Position numbers and translations under genes: made by a program
Shown: positions 29,656 to 37,970 of the stretch, piece by piece
Numbering within the stretch: position 1 is the first letter of the stretch
How the letters are laid out: each line of letters opens with the position of its first letter
Assembly: GCA_965243325.1 (NCBI GenBank)
Contig: CBDEUQ010000003.1
Coordinates: 1,550,001-1,614,000 of the forward strand
DNA from: JANQOH01 sp965243325
Lineage (GTDB): Bacteria > Pseudomonadota > Alphaproteobacteria > UBA7887
Direction of reading: 5' to 3'
Length of the DNA stretch: 64,000 nt
The notes under the pieces: model-generated
Seen by the model: the letters and a program-made list of their open reading frames with translations, nothing else
Database searches by the model: none
What the model was told of the DNA's origin: nothing

Positions 29656-30150
29656 CTAGTCGTCGAGCGAAGCGAACACGGTGGCGCGTTCGATGGCCTC
29701 CACGTCGTCCGGCCGCGGGAAGGGCGCCGGCGGGGCCTCGCCCGGCGTGCGCGGGCGGCCGATGGCCTCGAAGAAGTCCTCGAGGCCTCCCGGCATCAGG
29801 ACCCAGAACATCTTCAGGTCGTCCGCGCCCCCGTTGACGATCCGGTGCGCGTTGCGGGGGCCGAGAAAGACCGTCGTCCCCGCCTCGACCGGATGCGGCT
29901 CGCCGTTCACCTCGACGTGCCCGCGGCCGGAGAAGAAGAACAGCAGCTCGTGCTCCCGCCCGTGGCGGTGCTCGCGGATGTGACAGCCCGGCGCGATGAC
30001 CTGTATCCCCGACGAGAAGCCCTGTACGCGAGGGTCGTCGCGTCGCGAGACCTTGACCTCGGCGTGGCCGTTCGCCGGCACCGGCTGCCAGAAGCTCTCG
30101 CCGCGGTCGGGCTGGCAGACCACCACGACGCCGCGTTCGCCTTGCTCCAT
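29656..30150 (-). CDS. Cupin-domain protein
   Basis: 164 aa. A single small-barrel cupin: motif 1 HIREHRHGREHELLFFFSGRG supplies the two metal His and a Glu, and motif 2 is TTVFLGPRNAHRIVN. The ATG at 30150 avoids an improbable 27-residue N-terminal extension. It is divergent from the enolase-superfamily gene at 30324, so both may serve the same catabolic pathway rather than the RiPP cluster. Substrate unknown; it may be a sensor, isomerase or dioxygenase. Confidence 0.8.
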   Translation of the reverse strand: MEQGERGVVVVCQPDRGESFWQPVPANGHAEVKVSRRDDPRVQGFSSGIQVIAPGCHIREHRHGREHELLFFFSGRGHVEVNGEPHPVEAGTTVFLGPRNAHRIVNGGADDLKMFWVLMPGGLEDFFEAIGRPRTPGEAPPAPFPRPDDVEAIERATVFASLDD

Positions 30151-30323
30151 CGTTCCGACCTTCGTTCCCGTGGGGCGCCCTTGCGCCCGCGCCTGCACCG
30201 GTACAGTGGCGCATGCGCCGCGAAACGGCAATGGCCGGACGCGGACGGCGGCGGCACCGGCGCGGCGATGGCCGCCGCGGCGGCGAGCGGCTAGACTGCG
30301 GCCGGCCGCGAGGGAGAAAGCGC

Positions 30324-31433
30324 ATGAAGATCACCGACGTCACCGTCACGCTGTTCGCGTGGGACGACATTCCCGCGACCGCCTACGGCCGCATGACGGG
30401 GCGGTTCGGCGGCAAGAGCCAGCTTGGCCTGGTGACGATCTCGACCGACGAGGGCATCGCCGGCCACGCCTTCCTCGGCAGCGCCATGAACGGCGGGCAC
30501 AACGACGCCGGCGCCGCGATCGAACACCTCAAGCCGATGCTGACGGGCAATGACCCGCTCGATCGCGAGGCGCTCCACCAGCGCATGCTGGCGCGCAAGC
30601 GCGCCGTGTCGTGGCGCGCGATCGGGGCGATGGACGTGGCCCTGTGGGACATCGCCGGCAAGGCCGCGAACATGCCGGTGCACCGTCTGATCGGCACCTA
30701 TCGCCACAGCGTGCCGGCCTACGCCTCGTCGGCGGTCCTGGCGTCGCCGGAGGCCTACGCCGAGGAAGCGGCGCAGTACAAGGCGGACGGCTGGCAGGCG
30801 TACAAGATCCATCCGCCGGCGCGCTGGCGCGAGGACATCGCCGTGTGCGAGGCGGTGCGCGCCGCAGTCGGCGACGATTTCCGCGTCATGCTGGATTCGA
30901 CGTGGAGCTACAACTACGAGGAGGCGATCCGTGTCGGCCGGGCGATCGAGGTGCTGGGGTATCACTGGTACGAGGATCCGCTCGCCGACGACGACATCTA
31001 CAACTGCGTCAAGCTGCGCGAAAAGCTCGACATCCCGCTGATGGCGACGGAATACTCGCCGGGCGGGTTCACCTCGTACGTGCCCTGGATCACGATGCGC
31101 GCGACCGACTACCTGCGCGGCGACGTGGCGGTGAAGGGCGGCATCACGCCGGTGCTCAAGACCGCGCGCCTCGCCGAGGCGTTCGGCATGAACTACGAGA
31201 TCCACCACGGCGGCAACTCGCACAACAACTGGGCCAATCTGCACGTCATCGCGGCGATCGCGAACACGAGCCTCTTCGAAGTCCTGCTGCCGGCGGGAGC
31301 GCAGAAGTACGGAGTCGCCGACGACATAGAGCCCGATGCCGACGGTCTCGTGCATGCGCCCACGCGGCCCGGCATCGGCGCCGAGATCGACTTCGACCTG
31401 ATCGCCGCCAAGACCGTCGCCGTCGTCTCCTGA
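30324..31433 (+). CDS. Enolase-superfamily (mandelate racemase/muconate lactonizing type) enzyme
   Basis: 369 aa. The N-terminal capping domain is followed by a barrel with Lys161-x-His163 (YKIHPP), metal ligands Asp191 (MLDSTW), Glu217 (WYEDPL) and Glu243 (ATEYSPGG), and His294/His295 (EIHHGGNS). This set fits the mandelate racemase subgroup, which abstracts a proton next to a carboxylate: racemases and sugar-acid dehydratases. An AGGGAGA ribosome site precedes the ATG. The exact substrate is not predictable. Confidence 0.9.
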   Translation: MKITDVTVTLFAWDDIPATAYGRMTGRFGGKSQLGLVTISTDEGIAGHAFLGSAMNGGHNDAGAAIEHLKPMLTGNDPLDREALHQRMLARKRAVSWRAIGAMDVALWDIAGKAANMPVHRLIGTYRHSVPAYASSAVLASPEAYAEEAAQYKADGWQAYKIHPPARWREDIAVCEAVRAAVGDDFRVMLDSTWSYNYEEAIRVGRAIEVLGYHWYEDPLADDDIYNCVKLREKLDIPLMATEYSPGGFTSYVPWITMRATDYLRGDVAVKGGITPVLKTARLAEAFGMNYEIHHGGNSHNNWANLHVIAAIANTSLFEVLLPAGAQKYGVADDIEPDADGLVHAPTRPGIGAEIDFDLIAAKTVAVVS

Positions 31434-31615
31434 CGCGACGGCACGGTTTCGCCATCGCCGGCGGCGGCGGACGAAACGCCATCGCGGCAACAGCCCCTTA
31501 CGTGTCGCCGGGGGCGCTGGACCAGCCGCGGGCAACCCTTTAGAGTGGCGCCGCCATCCCCGCTCGGCACGGTCCGGGGGAGGGCGGCCGGATCATCGCG
31601 GGACTCGATCGCGGC

Positions 31616-32317
31616 ATGGAAAGCACGGGCTTCATCGACATTCTCATCCTCGCCATGATCGCGGCGTTCCTTGTGTTTCGCCTGCGGTCGGCGCTGGGGC
31701 GCCGCACCGGCCACCAGCGGCGACCGGACAGCGTCCCGCGCGAGGTGGAGAAATCCGGGGATACGGTGATTCATCTGCCGGACCGCGAGGCGACCGGCCG
31801 GGCACCTCAGGACGCGGACGACGGGCCGCCGCCGCTCGATCCGGCGGACGCCGAAGCCATGGCGGACTCCGAAGCGGGGGTTGTGCAACTGAAGGCCGCC
31901 GATCCCGATTTCGACGAGGCGCAGTTTCTCGACGGCGCGCGCATCGCCTTCGAGATGATCCTCGACGCCTATGCGGGCGGCGACAAGGAGGCGCTCCGCG
32001 CGCTCCTCGCGGACGACGTGCTCGCGCGGTTCGCCCGCGAGATCGACCGCCGCAGCGACAACGACGAGACGCTCGAGACCACGCTCGTCTCGTTCGCGTC
32101 GGTGAGCGTCGAGGATACCCGCGTGGAGAAGGGCCGCGCGGCGGTGACGGTCGAGTTCGTGACCGAGCAGATCAACGTCGTGCGCGGGAGCGGCGGCGAG
32201 ATCGTCGACGGCGACGAACGCAAGGTCGCGAGGATCGTCGACATCTGGACGTTCGAGCGCGACCTCCGTTCGCGCGACCCCAACTGGCGGCTCGTCGAAA
32301 CGCGCAGCGGAGAGTGA
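31616..32317 (+). CDS. Tim44/TimA-family membrane-associated protein
   Basis: 233 aa. An N-terminal hydrophobic helix (about residues 7-22), a charged linker, and a C-terminal Tim44-like domain (AAFEMILDAYAGGDKEALRALLADDV-like, with FASVSVEDTRVEKGRAAVTVEFVTEQ). In alphaproteobacteria these proteins sit beside mltA and secB and are thought to function at the inner membrane. The stop overlaps the mltA GTG as GTGA. Confidence 0.88.
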   Translation: MESTGFIDILILAMIAAFLVFRLRSALGRRTGHQRRPDSVPREVEKSGDTVIHLPDREATGRAPQDADDGPPPLDPADAEAMADSEAGVVQLKAADPDFDEAQFLDGARIAFEMILDAYAGGDKEALRALLADDVLARFAREIDRRSDNDETLETTLVSFASVSVEDTRVEKGRAAVTVEFVTEQINVVRGSGGEIVDGDERKVARIVDIWTFERDLRSRDPNWRLVETRSGE

Positions 32318-33474
32318 CCGTGCCGGCGCGGCGCCTTGCCGCGGCGGCGCTCGCACTGACCCTCGCCGCGTGCGGCGACGACGAACCGTCCGGCGGCACG
32401 GTCCCCTGGACGCCGACCGGCTTCTCCGACCTTCCCGGCTGGACGGACGACCGCCACGGCGAAGCGGCGGCGGCGCTGCGGAAGTCGTGCGACGTTCTCA
32501 CGAGCCGGCCCGACGCGCGTTCGCTCGGTGCGGACGGCCTCGCCGGCACGGTCGCCGACTGGCGGCCGATCTGCGAGGCGCTGGCCGCGCTCGACGCGGA
32601 CGACGCGCGCGCGTTCTTCGAGCGCTGGTTCGTGCCGTACCGCGCCGACTCGGACGGCCTGTTCACGGGCTACTACGAACCGACGCTTGCCGCTTCCAGC
32701 GAGCGTACGGAGACCTACGCGACGCCGCTTCATGCCCGGCCGGACGATCTGGTCTCGGTCAACCTCGGCGAATTTCGCGAGGCTCTGGCCGGCGAGCGCA
32801 TCGCCGGGCGGATCGTGGACGGACGGCTCCGCCCCTACGAGTCGCGGCGCCGGATCGCCGCCGGCGGCCTCGACGGCCGCGGTCTGGAAATCGCCTGGGT
32901 CGCCGACCCGGTGGACGCTTTCTTTCTCCACATCCAAGGCTCGGGCCGCCTTGCACTGGACGACGGCTCGATCGTGCGGGTGGGCTACGACGGCCAGAAC
33001 GGCCATCCCTACACGGCGATCGGCCGCGTGCTCGTCGACGAAGGCGAACTGGCGCGCGAAACGGTCTCGATGCAGTCGATCCGTGCGTGGCTCGCGGCGA
33101 ACCCGGAAGAGGCCCGGCGCGTCATGAACACCAACGCGTCGTACGTGTTCTTTCGCCGCCTCGCGGGCGACGGTCCGATCGGCAGCCAGGGAGTCGCGCT
33201 GACGCCGCAGCGGTCGCTCGCGGTCGACCGCCGCTTCGTGCCGCTGTCGGTGCCGGTCTGGGTGGACGTGCCGGTGCCCGCTGCCGACGGCCGGGGCACG
33301 ACGACGTTCCGCCGCCTGATGATCGCGCAGGATACCGGCGGTGCGATCAGAGGACCGGTTCGCGGCGACGTCTTCTGGGGCGCCGGGGAGGCGGCGGCGG
33401 AGGTCGCCGGGCGCATGAACAGCCGCGGCCGCTATTACCTGCTGTTGCCCAGGAGCCTCGTGCCGACGGGCTGA
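32314..33474 (+). CDS. mltA: Membrane-bound lytic murein transglycosylase A
   Basis: 386 aa lipoprotein: the signal ends in the lipobox LTLAAC, placing the lipidated Cys near residue 20. It cleaves the beta-1,4 link of peptidoglycan with formation of 1,6-anhydromuramic acid. Conserved FTGYYEP, IQGSGR, GYDGQNGHPYTAIGR, and the 3D-type end MIAQDTGGAIRGPVRGDVFWG with the catalytic Asp are present. The start is GTG overlapping the tim44 stop. The 3' end overlaps the convergent cysQ by 40 bases. Confidence 0.93.
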   Translation: MTVPARRLAAAALALTLAACGDDEPSGGTVPWTPTGFSDLPGWTDDRHGEAAAALRKSCDVLTSRPDARSLGADGLAGTVADWRPICEALAALDADDARAFFERWFVPYRADSDGLFTGYYEPTLAASSERTETYATPLHARPDDLVSVNLGEFREALAGERIAGRIVDGRLRPYESRRRIAAGGLDGRGLEIAWVADPVDAFFLHIQGSGRLALDDGSIVRVGYDGQNGHPYTAIGRVLVDEGELARETVSMQSIRAWLAANPEEARRVMNTNASYVFFRRLAGDGPIGSQGVALTPQRSLAVDRRFVPLSVPVWVDVPVPAADGRGTTTFRRLMIAQDTGGAIRGPVRGDVFWGAGEAAAEVAGRMNSRGRYYLLLPRSLVPTG

Positions 33475-34220
33475 ACGCGCCCGCGGGCGATGAAGTTCGG
33501 GTTCTCGAAGCCCGGCTTGCCGTAGGCGAGCGGCGCCCCGTCGAGCGTGCAGACGCCGCCGCCCGCGGCGGCGAGAACGGCGTGTCCGGCCGCGGTGTCC
33601 CATTCCATCGTGCGGCCGAAGCGGGGGTAGAGATCGGCCGCGCCTTCGGCGAGCAGACAGAACTTCATGGACGAGCCGACGCGTATCGTCGACGCGACGC
33701 CGGCCGTCGCCAGCCAGGCGTCGGTTTCCGGCGTGGAATGCGAGCGGCTCGCCGCAGCCACGGCGCCGGCCTCGGGCACCGCGCGCGCGGCGACGGGACG
33801 TCGGGGTCCGCCGGCGTCCTGGCGCCACGCGCCGCCGTCGGCCGTACCGCCGAAGCACAGACCGCGCGCCGGCGCGACGACGACGCCCAGCATCGGGCGA
33901 CCGGAGACGATCAGAGCGATGTTGACGGTGTATTCGTCGCGCCCGGCCACGAACTCGCGCGTGCCGTCGAGGGGGTCGACCAGCCAGAATTGCCGCGCCG
34001 GCCGTGCGGCGGGGCCCGTGCTCTCCTCGGCGACGACGGGTATGCGGGGCGCAAGCGCCGACAGCCGCGCGACGATCAGACGGTTCGCGGCCTCGTCGGC
34101 GTCGGTGACCGGCGACAGATCGGCCTTGCGGCGCACCCGGGGGCCGCGCCGCGCGATGGCGAGGATGGCGTCGCCGGCTTCGCGGGCGATGGCGGCGACC
34201 GCCTCGACCGGGACCGTCAC
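33435..34220 (-). CDS. cysQ: 3'(2'),5'-bisphosphate nucleotidase
   Basis: 261 aa inositol-monophosphatase-fold enzyme that removes the 3' phosphate of PAP, recycling the by-product of sulfate activation. Metal-binding motifs are VAEEST, WLVDPLDGTREFV and the late EWDTAAGHAVLAAAGG. I chose the GTG (TVPVEAVAAIAREAG); the upstream frame adds 13 Arg-rich residues. It converges on mltA with a 40-base overlap, tighter than usual for separate genes. Confidence 0.9.
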   Translation of the reverse strand: MTVPVEAVAAIAREAGDAILAIARRGPRVRRKADLSPVTDADEAANRLIVARLSALAPRIPVVAEESTGPAARPARQFWLVDPLDGTREFVAGRDEYTVNIALIVSGRPMLGVVVAPARGLCFGGTADGGAWRQDAGGPRRPVAARAVPEAGAVAAASRSHSTPETDAWLATAGVASTIRVGSSMKFCLLAEGAADLYPRFGRTMEWDTAAGHAVLAAAGGGVCTLDGAPLAYGKPGFENPNFIARGRVQPVGTRLLGNSR

Positions 34221-34571
34221 GGCGCCGCCGTCCCGTGGCCGCGCCCGACGTGGCGCCACACCGCATCGACGCGCGCCCCGACCGGCGCGCCGGCAGCGTG
34301 GACGACGGGATCGGGCGTCTCCGGCGCCTCACGCAGGAAGCGGGAGCTCCGGCCTTCCAGGCGGTCGAGCGGTGCGGTCATGCAAGCGGGCTGGACTGGG
34401 ACGGCGGCGCGGCGCGGCGACACATAGGCCGTCCCCGGGCGCGCCGCAAGCATTGCCGCCGCCGCCGCCGGCGCGCCGCACGACCGCACGGGCCGACGGT
34501 CGGCCGTGCGCTGGCCTTTTGCACGCCGTTCCGCTAAAGCCGGTGTTCCCGCACGCTCTCGGAAACATCCC

Positions 34572-35564
34572 GTGTCCGACCCATCTTCGATGCTCCCGGG
34601 CATCTCCGCCGTGGCGAGCTATCTGCCCGATGCGGTGCTGACGAACGACACGCTCGTCGAGCGTTTCGGCTTCGACCGCGACTTTCTCGATCACAAGATC
34701 GGCGTTCGCACTCGTCACGTGGCCGCAGCCGACGAGGCGGTGTCGGATATGGCGGTGAGCGCGGCGGAAACGCTTTTCGCGCGCGCGGGCGCGGTGCGCG
34801 CCGACGTCGGACTCGTGGTGCTGTGCACCCAGAATCCGGATTATCGGCTGCCGACGACCGCGAACATCGTCCAGCAACGGCTCGGCCTTGCCGACACCAC
34901 CGCCGCGTTCGACGTCAACCAAGGCTGTTCGGGTTACGTCTACGGCCTCGCAATCGCGCAGTCGATGATGCTGGCGCACGGGTTTCGCGCGGCGCTCCTG
35001 CTTACCGCCGACGGCTATACGAAGGTGATGGATCCCGGCGACCGGGCGACGGTGCCCCTGTTCGGCGACGGCGCGGCGGCGACGCTGCTGACCGCCGGCG
35101 GCCCGGGCCGGCTCGGGCGCTTCACGTTCGGCTCCGACGGCTCGGGCGCGGGCGACCTCATCGTGCGCGGCGGCGGCAGCCGCCACCCGGCGATGCCGAC
35201 GACCGGGCCCGGCGCCCTGCACATGAACGGGCGGGCGATTCTCAAGTTCATGATCAAGCGCGTTCCGGTGGACGTGGACCGATGCCTGGGCCTGAACGGC
35301 CTGGATCGCGGCGATGTCGACCTGTTCGTCTTTCATCAGGCGAGCGGCCACATGGTGCGCTCGCTGATCCGCGAAATGGAGCTGCCGCCGGAGAAGGTGC
35401 CGATCGAGATCGCCGACTGCGCCAACACCGTGTCGTCGACGGTGCCGATCGTGCTTGAACGACTCGGCGGCCCGGCGGCGCTGGCCGGGAAAACCGTGCT
35501 GCTGTGCGGGTTCGGGGTCGGCCTTTCGTGGGGTTCGGCCGTGGTCCGTTTCGACGCCGGTTGA
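34572..35564 (+). CDS. 3-oxoacyl-ACP synthase III family protein (FabH-like)
   Basis: 330 aa thiolase-fold condensing enzyme. The triad is Cys119 (NQGCSGY), His255 (FHQASGHM) and Asn285 (CANTVSSTVP). The GFGVGLSWGSAVV end is typical. The position among unlinked genes and divergence around the Asn motif (canonical GNTSAAS) suggest a FabH-like paralogue, for example a specialised starter synthase, not necessarily the housekeeping KAS III. The start could be this GTG or the ATG at 34590; neither has a strong ribosome site. Confidence 0.85.
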   Translation: MSDPSSMLPGISAVASYLPDAVLTNDTLVERFGFDRDFLDHKIGVRTRHVAAADEAVSDMAVSAAETLFARAGAVRADVGLVVLCTQNPDYRLPTTANIVQQRLGLADTTAAFDVNQGCSGYVYGLAIAQSMMLAHGFRAALLLTADGYTKVMDPGDRATVPLFGDGAAATLLTAGGPGRLGRFTFGSDGSGAGDLIVRGGGSRHPAMPTTGPGALHMNGRAILKFMIKRVPVDVDRCLGLNGLDRGDVDLFVFHQASGHMVRSLIREMELPPEKVPIEIADCANTVSSTVPIVLERLGGPAALAGKTVLLCGFGVGLSWGSAVVRFDAG

Positions 35565-35610
35565 CTCACGCCTTACCCGGGGCCGATCCGGGTTCGCCCG
35601 CCACAAACGA

Positions 35611-35640
35611 AAATCGCCGCCTCTTGCGAGGCGGCGATTT
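35611..35640. terminator. Strong hairpin, likely bidirectional terminator
   Basis: A perfect 13-bp stem, AAATCGCCGCCTC-TTGC-GAGGCGGCGATTT, lies between the convergent fabH-like gene and pqqA. On the minus strand it is followed by TTCGTTTG, giving the more terminator-like T-rich run. Placement 22 bases after the pqqA stop and 47 after the fabH-like stop fits shared termination. Confidence 0.75.
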
Positions 35641-35661
35641 CGTCACTGCTTCTGCGAGTGC

Positions 35662-35736
35662 CTAGAGGTCGGCGCAGGCGTAGCAGTTGATCTCAAGGCC
35701 GACGGCCACTTCGACGATCACAGGCTTGGTCCACAT
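35662..35736 (-). CDS. pqqA: PQQ precursor peptide PqqA (orphan)
   Basis: 24 aa. It begins MWTKP and contains GLEINCY, giving the invariant Glu-x-x-x-Tyr pair that PqqE cross-links to build pyrroloquinoline quinone. Length and MW.KP start match PqqA peptides of many proteobacteria. GGAG lies about 8 bases upstream of the ATG, and a strong hairpin follows the stop, so it looks like an expressed single-gene unit. No pqqB, C, D or E is in the window; they must be elsewhere if PQQ is made. Confidence 0.85.
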   Translation of the reverse strand: MWTKPVIVEVAVGLEINCYACADL

Positions 35737-35879
35737 AGCGAGTCTCCGGGTGCGATGTCCAACTCACGGATCGCAACGGCGCGATCCACGGGCGCGACCC
35801 TACCGGCTGCGTCGCGCAGCACCATCTATAACCGTCATTGAAAAAGCCAATCGGTTCCGGGCGCGGGCGGAGGGCGGCG

Positions 35880-36902
35880 CTAAAGCGCGTGGAGCAGGGG
35901 CGGCATGCCCTCGGTGGGCGGCAGGGTCACGTCGGCGCCGATGTCGCGAAGCACGCCGAGAAAACTCGCGTACGGCTCGACCGGAACGTACTGGGAGGGC
36001 ATGAACGCGGCGATCTCCCGGTCGGGCAGACTGGTTCGATACAGCGTCACGTCGAACGTCCGTCCGGGCCCCACCGCGGCGGTCAACGCCGGCACGACCG
36101 CCACGCCGAGACCCTGCTGCACCATCGACAGGGCGACCTCGTACGTCCGCGACTGGGCGACCACGCGGTAATGCGGCAGCACGTGCTGGTACCACTCCTC
36201 GATGCGCTTCGCGTGCCGGTTGCCGAAATTGAACTGGATGGTGCTGTTCACCACGGCGCGCTCGGCGGGCGCGAGATCGGCGTCGACATCGCGCACCTCG
36301 TGCAGATCGATGCCGGTCGGCACGGCCAGAACGTAAGGGTCGCGGCAGACCGTGGTGCGGTGAAAGGAGGTCCCCGTCGCCGCCTGCGAGTCGGTGGCCA
36401 GCAGCGCGAGGTTGAGCCGCCGGCCGTAAAGGAGGTCGACGGCTTCGGCGGGCGCGGTTTCGTGAATGTCGAGCTCGATCTCGGGGAAGCGGTCGCTCAG
36501 CCCCCGCATCGCCGCCGGCAGGATGTTGCGCGCGATCGAGCTCAGCGCACCGACGGCGACGACGCCGCGCGTGCCGGCGGCGTATTCCTCGAGCCCGACG
36601 AGCGCCTCGTCGACGCTCGACAGGATGATCTCCGCCTTGCGCTGCAGAAACCGCCCCGCATCGGTCAGCACCAGCTCGTTGCGGTTGCGGTTGAACAACT
36701 GCGCCGCGGTTTCCTCCTCAAGCTTGGAGATCTGCTGCGAAAGGGATGGTTGCGCAAGATTGAGCAGCTTGCTCGCCTTGGTGAACGAGCGCGCCTGCGC
36801 CACCGCCCAGAAGATGCGCAGCCGGTGCAGCGTCACCGCGTTCGGTTTGACGGTAATCTGGGACGCCGCCGCGTCCGCCAGTGCCGCGCTGTTTCTGGCC
36901 AT
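35880..36902 (-). CDS. LysR-family transcriptional regulator
   Basis: 340 aa. The winged helix-turn-helix reads LHRLRIFWAVAQARSFTKASKLLNLAQPSLSQQISKLEEETAAQLFNRNRNELVLTDAG (about residues 25-85), followed by a periplasmic-binding-like effector domain from about 110. It has a ~24-residue N-terminal extension beyond the usual start. It is transcribed away from the protease-like gene and toward pqqA, with 143 bases between. Regulon and effector are unknown; the nearest candidate target is pqqA. Confidence 0.9.
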   Translation of the reverse strand: MARNSAALADAAASQITVKPNAVTLHRLRIFWAVAQARSFTKASKLLNLAQPSLSQQISKLEEETAAQLFNRNRNELVLTDAGRFLQRKAEIILSSVDEALVGLEEYAAGTRGVVAVGALSSIARNILPAAMRGLSDRFPEIELDIHETAPAEAVDLLYGRRLNLALLATDSQAATGTSFHRTTVCRDPYVLAVPTGIDLHEVRDVDADLAPAERAVVNSTIQFNFGNRHAKRIEEWYQHVLPHYRVVAQSRTYEVALSMVQQGLGVAVVPALTAAVGPGRTFDVTLYRTSLPDREIAAFMPSQYVPVEPYASFLGVLRDIGADVTLPPTEGMPPLLHAL

Positions 36903-36995
36903 GCTCCCGCCCCGCCCGGTGCGCCGCGACGTTAGGCGGCGGCCACCATCGGCGCAATCTATTTCCGCAATTCGCCGGCGCGCGCGACGGCGCGT

Positions 36996-37970
36996 TCAGA
37001 AGGTGGGGTCGATCCGGAGATAGTCGTAGCGGTCGGCCGAGCGAACCACCACCTGGCGCGTGCCGTGTTCGCCGGTCAGCTCCAGCGGCACGTCCACGCC
37101 CGCGCTGCCGAGCGCCCAGACCTTGCGAAACAGGTCGGCCATGTCGGAGACGTTGCGGCCGGCGACCTTGGCGACGACCTCGCCGGGGACCACGCCCGCG
37201 GTCGCCGCCGGGCCGTCGGGCACCGCACGCGTGACGACCACGTTGCCGCCAACGTCGCGGGTGAACATGCCCATCCAGGGGCGCGGCGGGCCGGGGCCGC
37301 GACCGTTCTCCAGCAGGTCGGCGAGAATCGGCTTGAGCGCGTTGATCGGCACGAACATGTTGCCGGGCAGCGTGCGGCCGTTCGGCGCCTGGCGCTGGAT
37401 GAAGAGGGAGCCGATTCCGAGGAGCCTTCCGTCGGCGCCGACGAGGGCGGCTCCCGCCCAGCCGGCAAACGGCGGCGCGGTGAAGATCGCGTCTTCCAGC
37501 AGATACTCCCAGTAGCCGGCGAACTCGTCGCGCGCGATGACGAACGCCGGCGCGGCGCCGTCGGCGCCGACGATCAGCGCCTGGTCCGCCGCCGCGAGGC
37601 TGCCGGAATCGCCGAAGCGCATCGGGACCGCGGCGATCGGGTCCAGCGCGCGGATCAGTCCGAATCCGGTGTCGTAGTCGTAGGCGACGATCTCGGCCTG
37701 GACGGCGTTGCCGGTGGAATCCCGTACCGTGGCCGCCATGGCCTCCAGAACGATGTAGCCGATGGTCAGCACGAGGCCGTTGCCGTCGATGACGATGCCG
37801 TTCGCCTCGCGCTCGGTCCCGAGAAAGCGGGCGGTGCGCGCATCCGGCGGAATCTCGGCCTCGACCTGCACCAGCGCGCCCAGGATGTCCTCGACGGCGG
37901 GCGCCTGGGCGGCGGCGGGCGCGGCGAGCGCCCAGGCCGCGGCAAGCGCGCCGAAGAGGCGCGAGGGCAT
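36996..37970 (-). CDS. HtrA-like periplasmic protein with PDZ domain, catalytic residues lost
   Basis: 324 aa. Signal peptide 1-21 (ALAAPAAAQA), a trypsin-like domain and a C-terminal PDZ domain (about 225-320, GVVPGEVVAKVAGRNV). The fold is HtrA/DegP-like, e.g. EANGIVIDGNGLVLT, but the His motif (normally NHVV) reads GYIV and the GNSGGP serine loop reads GWAGAAL. Asp100 remains. It is therefore predicted to be an inactive pseudo-protease, perhaps a PDZ scaffold. Its ATG abuts the stop of the upstream rhodanese (TGATG). Confidence 0.85.
   Translation of the reverse strand: MPSRLFGALAAAWALAAPAAAQAPAVEDILGALVQVEAEIPPDARTARFLGTEREANGIVIDGNGLVLTIGYIVLEAMAATVRDSTGNAVQAEIVAYDYDTGFGLIRALDPIAAVPMRFGDSGSLAAADQALIVGADGAAPAFVIARDEFAGYWEYLLEDAIFTAPPFAGWAGAALVGADGRLLGIGSLFIQRQAPNGRTLPGNMFVPINALKPILADLLENGRGPGPPRPWMGMFTRDVGGNVVVTRAVPDGPAATAGVVPGEVVAKVAGRNVSDMADLFRKVWALGSAGVDVPLELTGEHGTRQVVVRSADRYDYLRIDPTF

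Noticed and set aside
34217..34381. A 54-codon ORF overlapping the cysQ start as GTGA
   Set aside because: The overlap looks operon-like, but there is no ribosome site, no recognisable fold, and the composition is Arg/Ala/Pro-rich. Not enough to call a gene.
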